Assembly: GCA_963545035.1 (NCBI GenBank)
Contig: CAUUHU010000033.1
Coordinates: 1 to 5,929, forward strand
Reading direction: 5' to 3'
DNA length: 5,929 nucleotides
Source of the DNA: Nanogingivalis sp963545035
GTDB taxonomy: Bacteria > Patescibacteriota > Saccharimonadia > Saccharimonadales > Saccharimonadaceae
Shown here piece after piece: positions 1 to 5,048 of this stretch. Position 1 is the first letter of the stretch. Each line of letters opens with the position of its first letter. The position numbers and the translations under genes were made by a program. The notes beneath the pieces are model-generated. The model worked only from the letters and a program-made list of their open reading frames with translations, ran no database searches and had not been told where the DNA came from.

Positions 1-579
1 GGCGAAAAAGAACTAAAAGATATTATCATTGAAACTAATTTTTCGAAATTAAGCATTGCGCCTAGCACGCCTGTTTTAGCTAATGCTGAGGTTGAGCTTG
101 CGTCAGTTAAAGGCCGTTTTTCACGATTGAAAGATGCGTTAAAAACTGTTGAAGCTGATTTTGACTACGTTATTTTGGATTCACCACCAAGTTTGAGCCT
201 GCTTACGGTTAATGGTTTTATTGCTAGCGACTACTTAGTTTTACCTGTTCAGGCTGAATTTTACGCGATGGAGGGTCTTGGTCAGTTGCTGGAAAGTATG
301 AAGCTTGTAAAGAAGGGAATGAACCCAAATCTTGAGCTTTTAGGTGTCTTACCAACAATGGTTGACGCAAGAACCACTTTAGGAAACCAAGTTCTTGAAG
401 AAATTAAAAAATTCTTTCCAGATAAGATTTTTTCAAATGCGATCCCTCGAAATATTCGCTTAGCTGAAGCGCCAAGTCATGGTGTGCCAATCGGTGTTTA
501 TGATAGATTTAGCAAAGGTTCGCGCGCATATAAAGCTGTTGCGAAAGAAGTTATTCAACGCATAGAAAGGAGTAAATAA
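1..579 (+). CDS. parA: ParA/Soj chromosome-partitioning ATPase, 5' end missing
   Basis: ParA is a Walker-type ATPase that binds DNA without sequence specificity when ATP-bound and is stimulated by ParB to move origins apart. The reading frame is open from base 1, so the gene enters from outside; a TTG at 127 is internal and is not the start. The 192 visible residues include the Walker B-like segment YVILDSPPSL (about 57-66, usually DCPPSL in the family), the family stretch LPVQAEFYAMEGL (81-93), TMVDARTTL (119-127) and AIPRNIRLAEAPSHG (147-161). The N-terminal KGGVGKTT P-loop and about 60 residues are missing compared with Soj of about 250 residues. The stop codon TAA shares one base with the parB ATG, implying one mRNA and translational coupling. 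MinD is less likely because the C-terminal half follows the Soj pattern and parB is adjacent. Confidence 0.95.
   Translation, partial: GEKELKDIIIETNFSKLSIAPSTPVLANAEVELASVKGRFSRLKDALKTVEADFDYVILDSPPSLSLLTVNGFIASDYLVLPVQAEFYAMEGLGQLLESMKLVKKGMNPNLELLGVLPTMVDARTTLGNQVLEEIKKFFPDKIFSNAIPRNIRLAEAPSHGVPIGVYDRFSKGSRAYKAVAKEVIQRIERSK
566..572 (+). promoter_or_regulatory. Shine-Dalgarno site of parB
   Basis: AAAGGAG lies inside the last codons of parA, six bases before the parB ATG. It supports the ATG at 579 as the start and shows that this organism uses anti-Shine-Dalgarno pairing for a gene inside an operon. Confidence 0.8.
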
Positions 580-1466
580 TGGCGAAAAAAGGTCTTGGCC
601 GAGGTTTTTCTTCACTTATTCCTACAGAAATGCTGGTTGATGAGAAGCTTGATTCGGAATTGGGCTTAGGTCAGGTTGATGGCGAATTGAAAGAAATTAA
701 GATCAGTGATATTTCGCCAGATCCAGAACAGCCTCGTAAATATTTTAATGACGAAAAGCTTAAGGAACTGGCTAATTCTATTGAAATTCACGGTGTTTTA
801 CAGCCAATTGTGGTTGTTCGAAAAGATTCAAAGTTTTTGATTGTTGCTGGTGAAAGGCGATATCGTGCCTCAAAGATTGCTGGCTTGAAAAAAATTCCAG
901 CAATAGTTCGTGAATTTTCAGATCAGAAACGGCTAGAACTTAGCTTAATTGAGAATATTCAACGCGATAATTTGAATGTTCTTGAAACGGCTGAAGCGTA
1001 TGCAAAACTTCGTGAACAATTTAATTTAACAGCTAAACAGATTGGCGAAAGGGTTGGCGGAAGGAGCGAAAGTGCCATTTTGAACACTCTTCGATTATTG
1101 AAACTTCCAAAAATCGTAAAAGATTGTATTCTGTCAGGAAAAATAAAAGAAGGACAAGCTAGGCCGCTACTTAAAATTGATGATAAAACAATCGAGAAAA
1201 TCCTTCCAAAGATTATTGAAGAAAATTGGAGTTCTCGTAAAATTGAACAATTTTTAGTAAATTACAAGAAACAGAATGAAGGCGATAAAAAAACTGAACC
1301 TAAAAAAATGAACAATAATCCTTTCGAAAAAACCGTTCAACATATTTCGAAAAGATTGAGTGCTCCGGTAGATATTAAAACTTCAGCGCGTGGTTCTGGA
1401 AAAATTGTGATTAAGTTTAAAACCGAAGAAGAACTTAAAAGACTTGAAGAAATTCTTTCAAAATAA
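579..1466 (+). CDS. parB: ParB/Spo0J centromere-binding CTPase
   Basis: ParB loads at parS sites, uses CTP to clamp and slide on DNA, and stimulates ParA. The 295-residue length is normal. Visible parts in order: the N-terminal ParA-contact motif KKGLGRGFSSLIP (3-15); the start of the ParB/Srx fold with PDPEQPRKYF (47-56) and GVLQPI (72-77); the nucleotide-binding GERRYR (91-96); ENIQRDNLN (125-133); a helix-turn-helix at about 150-172 with the family stretch LRLLKLP (171-177); and a basic linker before a C-terminal dimerisation domain (about 247-295). In the recognition helix, Glu164 stands where chromosomal ParB usually has Arg and Noc has Gln, while Thr170 is ParB-like, so the target site may differ from classical parS. 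Noc is an alternative name, but the parA neighbour favours ParB. No parS site was seen in the window. Confidence 0.96.
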   Translation: MAKKGLGRGFSSLIPTEMLVDEKLDSELGLGQVDGELKEIKISDISPDPEQPRKYFNDEKLKELANSIEIHGVLQPIVVVRKDSKFLIVAGERRYRASKIAGLKKIPAIVREFSDQKRLELSLIENIQRDNLNVLETAEAYAKLREQFNLTAKQIGERVGGRSESAILNTLRLLKLPKIVKDCILSGKIKEGQARPLLKIDDKTIEKILPKIIEENWSSRKIEQFLVNYKKQNEGDKKTEPKKMNNNPFEKTVQHISKRLSAPVDIKTSARGSGKIVIKFKTEEELKRLEEILSK

Positions 1467-1497
1467 AAAACCGAGATTTTACTCTCGGCTTTTTATA
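1465..1497. terminator. Bidirectional intrinsic terminator between parB and lepB
   Basis: CCGAGA (1471-1476) pairs with TCTCGG (1483-1488) around a six-base loop. An A6 run lies directly before the stem, and T5 lies after it following a single C. Read on either strand, this gives a GC-rich stem followed by U-rich sequence, so it can end both the parAB message and the convergent lepB message. It occupies most of the 35-bp gap and begins inside the parB stop codon. Confidence 0.85.
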
Positions 1498-1501
1498 TTT
1501 T

Positions 1502-2116
1502 TTAAACTTGTTTGTATTCGAAATTCCTAATTTTATTAAATGGGAAAATTCGAAAGGCGACAGGGCCGACAATTTTATACAAGGGAACCGTACCGAGGCC
1601 ACTTCTTGAGTCGTAAGAATTATTACCTTCACGGTTATCACCAGAAACAAATATTTCATTTTCTGGAACAGTCCATTCGCCGTCGTGGCTTGTATAACTT
1701 TTTGGTTCGTGGTTAAAGTTATCGTCTGGATTAAAGCCATTCGGATGGTTTTTATTATAAACTGTTAATTTACCATTTTCGACTTTAACTTTTTCTCCAG
1801 CAAAAGCAATTACACGCTTGATAATATATTGATCTCTCATGCCTTCAATATATTGTGGATTTTCGAAAACAATAACTTCGCCACGTTTTGGTGTGAATTT
1901 TGTATTCGTAAGGTTTGCCCAGGTTGTCTGAAGGCGACTAATAATTACTTTGTCCCCATCGGCAAAAGTCGGATCCATACTTGACCCTACCACTGTAAAG
2001 CTTTGAAAAATAAAAGTATTAATTAAAATAGTTCCTAAAGTCACGCAAACTATAAAAATAAAAATCCCAAAAGTGTCGGCCGCCCAAGGGTGCCGTTGCC
2101 AAAAATTACTCTTCAT
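1502..2116 (-). CDS. lepB: Type I signal peptidase
   Basis: This membrane serine protease cleaves signal peptides from exported preproteins on the outer face of the cytoplasmic membrane, using a Ser/Lys dyad. The 204 residues are close to Gram-positive SipS-like enzymes and much shorter than E. coli LepB. A single N-terminal transmembrane helix spans about 15-38. The box B motif GSSMDPTF gives nucleophile Ser46. YIIKRVIAFAGE (97-108) gives the general base Lys100. The C-terminal box E runs from SGDNR (158-162) to SYDSR (167-171). All catalytic boxes are intact. The ATG at 2116 is chosen because the helix needs the preceding residues and an alternative ATG at 2124 hits a stop after two codons. 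There is no good Shine-Dalgarno, and the predicted transcription start falls at the ATG. The gene stands alone, convergent with parB. Confidence 0.96.
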   Translation of the reverse strand: MKSNFWQRHPWAADTFGIFIFIVCVTLGTILINTFIFQSFTVVGSSMDPTFADGDKVIISRLQTTWANLTNTKFTPKRGEVIVFENPQYIEGMRDQYIIKRVIAFAGEKVKVENGKLTVYNKNHPNGFNPDDNFNHEPKSYTSHDGEWTVPENEIFVSGDNREGNNSYDSRSGLGTVPLYKIVGPVAFRIFPFNKIRNFEYKQV

Positions 2117-2122
2117 TTTTCC

Positions 2123-2151
2123 ATTTTAACACGTTTTTTAAAGCTTTTCAA
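2123..2151 (-). promoter_or_regulatory. Promoter of lepB, sigma70-type
   Basis: On the minus strand, TTGAAA (2151-2146, five of six bases match TTGACA) is followed by a 17-bp spacer and TAAAAT (2128-2123, five of six match TATAAT). TG one base before the -10 box (2131-2130) makes it an extended -10. The expected start, six or seven bases beyond the -10 box, is about 2117-2116, which is the first base of the lepB ATG. A leaderless transcript is therefore predicted. Confidence 0.75.
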
Positions 2152-2154
2152 TTA

Positions 2155-2183
2155 TGGTTATTTTTTAAAATATGTGATATAAT
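2155..2183 (+). promoter_or_regulatory. Promoter of the membrane protein-htrA operon, extended -10
   Basis: TATAAT (2178-2183) is a perfect -10 box preceded by TG at the extended position (2175-2176). At 17-bp spacing the -35 position holds TGGTTA (2155-2160), a poor match, so recognition would depend on the extended -10. The expected transcription start is about 2189-2190, leaving only three or four bases before the ATG at 2193. Confidence 0.75.
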
Positions 2184-2192
2184 GAAAGAAGT

Positions 2193-2978
2193 ATGGATTT
2201 TATTAAAATTTCGAAAAAGAATTCTTTTTGGGGAAGTATTGCGCATATTTTTCTAAATATTATTTTAGCGGTAACTATATGGCTTTCAATTTATATTACA
2301 AAAACGCCATGGGTTGCAATATTGCTAGTATTTATTAGTAAATGGAGAACTTTTGCGGTTCGACCGAGGTTTTGGCTTGCAAATGTAAAATCAAATCTTG
2401 TCGACTTGATTTTCTCGTTAAGTTTGGTTATCTTAATGTTTTCAACAGGCGTTGATTATATAGTTTCGCAAGGTTTCTTGCTTGCAGTTTATATTTTTTG
2501 GTTAACAATAATTAAACCGCATTCATCTGAGAATTCTATGAAAATTCAGGCGCTATTAACAGTGTTTTTTGGCCTATCGGCTCTGTATTCTGTAACTTAT
2601 GCTTGGGGCGAAATTCCAGTTTTTGTGGTTGCTTTCTTGCTCGGCTATGCTACTCTTCGTCATGTTTTATCTTCTCGTGTAAATAAGAATATTGAAATCT
2701 TAAGTTTATTCTGGGGGATGCTTCTAGCCGAATTCGCATGGATTTTTAATTTTTTGGTAATTGGTTATAGAATTCTTCTTGCGCCATATTTTAACTTTGT
2801 TATTCCGCAGGCTGCAATAATTTTAACAGTTTTGAGTTTTGTTGCTTTTGATGTGTTGAATAGTGGAGAAGATGAGAAGAAAGATATAAAAGAGCTTTTA
2901 CCAGAAATTATTTTTGCTACAGTTTTGATTTTAACGCTTTTAATATTCTTTTCAACAATTCCGGTTGCAAAAAGTTAG
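2193..2978 (+). CDS. Polytopic membrane protein of unknown function
   Basis: I do not recognise the family and assign no function. The 261 residues are strongly hydrophobic, with about eight predicted membrane segments near 13-35, 39-49 (short), 67-84, 88-107, 117-136, 141-158, 168-190, 200-220 and 237-255; the short one may be re-entrant. A charged stretch rich in Arg and aromatic residues, KWRTFAVRPRFWLANVKSN (50-68), lies between the second and third segments and looks the best candidate for a conserved functional loop. A second charged loop, NSGEDEKKDIKE, is at 223-234. There are no cysteines and no recognisable transporter, peptidase or glycosyltransferase motif. The ATG is chosen because it follows a strong -10 box. 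There is no Shine-Dalgarno at usable spacing. It ends 20 bases before htrA and probably shares its message, which would make it a partner in envelope protein handling by context only. Confidence 0.85.
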   Translation: MDFIKISKKNSFWGSIAHIFLNIILAVTIWLSIYITKTPWVAILLVFISKWRTFAVRPRFWLANVKSNLVDLIFSLSLVILMFSTGVDYIVSQGFLLAVYIFWLTIIKPHSSENSMKIQALLTVFFGLSALYSVTYAWGEIPVFVVAFLLGYATLRHVLSSRVNKNIEILSLFWGMLLAEFAWIFNFLVIGYRILLAPYFNFVIPQAAIILTVLSFVAFDVLNSGEDEKKDIKELLPEIIFATVLILTLLIFFSTIPVAKS

Positions 2979-2987
2979 TTAGAAAAT

Positions 2988-2994
2988 AAGGAGG
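2988..2994 (+). promoter_or_regulatory. Strong Shine-Dalgarno site of htrA
   Basis: AAGGAGG is a full match to the anti-Shine-Dalgarno complement, four bases before the ATG at 2999. It fixes the htrA start and contrasts with the absence of any such site in front of the first gene of the same operon. Confidence 0.85.
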
Positions 2995-2998
2995 GAAG

Positions 2999-4183
2999 AT
3001 GGATAATAAATCAGATAACAAATTACAAACAAAAGAATTACAAACAAAAAATAATTCGAAAAACCAAATTATCATAGCGGTCGTTTTAACTGCCTTAGTT
3101 TTTGGTACGATTGGTGTCTTTCAGTTGTTTTCAATGTTTGGGCCAAAAAATCAAGGCGCATCAATTAATTTTTCGAATAGCAGTGAGAATTCAAACTTTT
3201 CTAAACAATCCGATTCAAATTCAATTGAATCAGTTGCGAGTAGGGTCTCGCAAAGCGTAGTTTCGATTGTTGGAAAAAGCCAAAGTTCTTTAAGGTATTT
3301 CAGCTCATCAGTTGAAACGGCTAGTGCTGGAACGGGGATTATTGTTAGCGAAAACGGATATATCTTAACAAATAAACATGTCGTTTCGAAAGCTTCTGAA
3401 ATTTCAGTTGTTACGAGCGACGGAAATTCTTATGATAATGTAAAGGTCGTGTCAACTGATCCTTTGAATGATATTGCAATATTGAAAATTTCGAACGCAA
3501 AAGGCCTTAAAGCTGCTGAACTTGGTGATTCGAAAAAATTAAATATTGGCCAACAGGTGATTGCAATTGGTAACGCTCTTGGTGAATACGATGGTACGGT
3601 TACGAGCGGAATTATCTCTGGCGTTGGCCGAACTGTGATTGCTGCGGACGGTACTGGTTCAAATAAAGAAACGTTAACGGATATGATTCAAACAGACGCT
3701 GCAATTAACACGGGAAATTCTGGCGGACCATTAGTGAACGCACAGGGTCAGGTCATTGGAATTAATACAGCTGTGGCTTCAAGTGGTCAGGGAATTGGTT
3801 TTGCAATTCCAATCTCTTCTGTTAAAGGTATGTTAAAGTCAATTAGCAAAGGTGAAACTCCAAAACGTGCATATTTGGGCGCTAATTACGTAGCTGTAAC
3901 TCCGCAAATTCAAAAAGAATACAAGCTTACCGTTTCAAAAGGGGCTCTTATCACATCTCGTATTCGCAGTCAAAATGCTATAATTTCAGATAGCCCAGCA
4001 CAACAGGCGGGTCTTCAAGAGGGTGATGTTATTACGAAGATTGATGGAGTAGAAATTTCAAAAAACACTAGCTTAGGATCTTTGATTGGCGAAAAGAATG
4101 TTGGGGATCAGATTCAGATTACATACATTCGGAATGGTCAAGAAAAAACAACTTCAGCAATACTTGAAGAATATCGAAAATAA
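2999..4183 (+). CDS. htrA: HtrA/DegP-type membrane-anchored serine protease with PDZ domain
   Basis: This is an envelope quality-control protease that degrades misfolded exported proteins. The 394 residues start with a lysine-rich cytosolic tail, then one transmembrane helix (about 22-46) that places the rest outside the membrane, and a Ser/Asn-rich linker (about 52-79). The trypsin-like domain has the full triad: His127 in TNKHVV, Asp158 in DPLNDIAILK and Ser241 in GNSGGP. A single C-terminal PDZ domain covers about 290-388, with SPAQQAGLQEGDVI (332-345); a short extra stretch of about nine residues (RSQNAIISD, 323-331) precedes SPA and extends the usual PDZ loop. One PDZ and an N-terminal anchor resemble Gram-positive HtrA and DegS more than soluble two-PDZ DegP. 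It is second in an operon behind the unknown membrane protein. No CssR- or CtsR-like operator was recognised. Confidence 0.95.
   Translation: MDNKSDNKLQTKELQTKNNSKNQIIIAVVLTALVFGTIGVFQLFSMFGPKNQGASINFSNSSENSNFSKQSDSNSIESVASRVSQSVVSIVGKSQSSLRYFSSSVETASAGTGIIVSENGYILTNKHVVSKASEISVVTSDGNSYDNVKVVSTDPLNDIAILKISNAKGLKAAELGDSKKLNIGQQVIAIGNALGEYDGTVTSGIISGVGRTVIAADGTGSNKETLTDMIQTDAAINTGNSGGPLVNAQGQVIGINTAVASSGQGIGFAIPISSVKGMLKSISKGETPKRAYLGANYVAVTPQIQKEYKLTVSKGALITSRIRSQNAIISDSPAQQAGLQEGDVITKIDGVEISKNTSLGSLIGEKNVGDQIQITYIRNGQEKTTSAILEEYRK
3021..3050 (+). repeat. Two-copy 15-bp tandem repeat in the htrA 5' end
   Basis: AATTACAAACAAAAG (3021-3035) is followed directly by AATTACAAACAAAAA (3036-3050), 14 of 15 identical. 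It is in frame and encodes LQTKE then LQTKN (residues 9-18) in the cytosolic tail, so a copy gain or loss would add or remove five residues without a frameshift. Confidence 0.85.
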
Positions 4184-4218
4184 AAATAATACTAGAGTAC
4201 TGCTCTAGTATTATTTTT
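4182..4218. terminator. Bidirectional terminator hairpin between htrA and prmC
   Basis: A perfect 16-bp stem pairs 4182-4197 with 4203-4218 around a five-base loop (TACTG). Its core is CTAGAG/CTCTAG, and its outer arms are AT-rich with T runs on both strands. It includes two bases of the htrA stop codon and the whole prmC stop codon, so it fills the 27-bp gap between convergent genes. It should terminate both messages and may protect their 3' ends. Confidence 0.85.
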
Positions 4219-5044
4219 TGTCTAAAACGATTATGTAGTTTTCAGACTTTGATTTTAAGAAACCACAACTGTTTGCATATTTTTCAATATCTTCAAATTG
4301 GCATGGATCGGCTTCAAGAATGATTTTTCTTAATTTCGGTAAGTCTTGCGCTTGGAACAATAACTCAAAAATAAGTTCTAAACCGTTTTTTCGAGCATAA
4401 AGTGCAATTTGTGGTTCATGATGCAATTCGTTATTCTTTTCAAAATCAACCCAATCACGATTAACATAAGGTAAGTTTGCGGTGATAATTGTAATTTTCG
4501 AAAGAATGTCTGAAGGAATTTTCTCTAATAAGTTGCTTTCGAAAAGGGGAATTTCTTGGTTTAAAAGCTTTTTTGCGTTCAGGTTTGCTACAGCAAGAGC
4601 TTGTAAAGAAATGTCGCTTGCGAGAATTTCAACTTTCTCACCGCATTCAGCCTTTAAAGTTATAGGAATAATTCCTGAGCCCGTGCCAACATCTAAAACA
4701 ACATCATTCGGTTGAAGTATTTTTTGTGTAATTTCAATCAATGTTTCGGTTTCAGGGCGAGGAACTAGAACATTTTCATTAACAAAAAAAGTTCGTCCAA
4801 AAAAATCTTTTTTTCGAAAAATATAAGCAAGCGGAATTCGTTTAATTCGTTTATTTAAAAAGTTGTTAGCGTGAAAAACTAGAGCTTTCGAAAGCTTTTT
4901 TTGTGGATTTGCATGCAAAAAGGTCCGCTCAACACCTAAAACGTGTGCCAAGATTAATTCAGTGTCAAGTTGTGCGCTGGTGATTTCGGCGTCTTCAAGT
5001 TTTTTGACTGATTTTTTCAGCCAAGTTTCAATTGTTTCGCGCAT
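4211..5044 (-). CDS. prmC: Release factor glutamine N5-methyltransferase
   Basis: PrmC transfers a methyl group from S-adenosylmethionine to the glutamine of the GGQ motif in release factors, speeding peptide release at stop codons. The 277-residue length is normal. The N-terminal helical domain is followed by PLAYIF (71-76) and LVPRPETE (93-100), which are strong PrmC marks; then SAM motif I VLDVGTGSGI (116-125) and the acidic motif ASDIS (142-146). Motif IV is NLPY (190-193) where the family normally has NPPY. HEPQIAL (209-215) matches the HEP..AL segment of PrmC. The ATG lies four bases after the prfA stop with no convincing Shine-Dalgarno, which suggests reinitiation after prfA. An rRNA or ribosomal-protein methyltransferase (PrmB-like) is less likely given LVPRPETE and the prfA neighbour. 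Confidence 0.94.
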   Translation of the reverse strand: MRETIETWLKKSVKKLEDAEITSAQLDTELILAHVLGVERTFLHANPQKKLSKALVFHANNFLNKRIKRIPLAYIFRKKDFFGRTFFVNENVLVPRPETETLIEITQKILQPNDVVLDVGTGSGIIPITLKAECGEKVEILASDISLQALAVANLNAKKLLNQEIPLFESNLLEKIPSDILSKITIITANLPYVNRDWVDFEKNNELHHEPQIALYARKNGLELIFELLFQAQDLPKLRKIILEADPCQFEDIEKYANSCGFLKSKSENYIIVLDKK

Positions 5045-5048
5045 AGGA

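Noticed and set aside
127..579. TTG at 127 as a start giving a 150-residue short ParA
   Set aside because: The frame is open to base 1 with ParA-like residues upstream, and the family needs an N-terminal P-loop that must lie outside the window.
1435..1740. Open frame of about 101 codons on the minus strand across the parB end and lepB
   Set aside because: It overlaps the well-supported lepB in another frame and spans the terminator hairpin. Its translation shows no domain-like pattern and there is no ribosome binding site.
2117..2192. Riboswitch or small RNA in the lepB-membrane protein gap
   Set aside because: The 76 bases are fully explained by two promoters, and predicted leaders are only zero to four bases long.
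4482..4715. Open frame of about 77 codons on the plus strand inside prmC
   Set aside because: It is fully antisense to the conserved methyltransferase core, with no promoter or Shine-Dalgarno; it is a shadow of prmC coding constraint.
4871..4880. CGTGAAA-like and TGTTTC-like half sites (near 4870 and 5034) as parS
   Set aside because: Neither has the matching inverted half; both are inside coding sequence of prmC.
4908..4919. 12-bp palindrome TTTGCATGCAAA in prmC as an operator
   Set aside because: It is deep inside coding sequence and encodes conserved-looking residues; no nearby promoter makes a regulatory role plausible.
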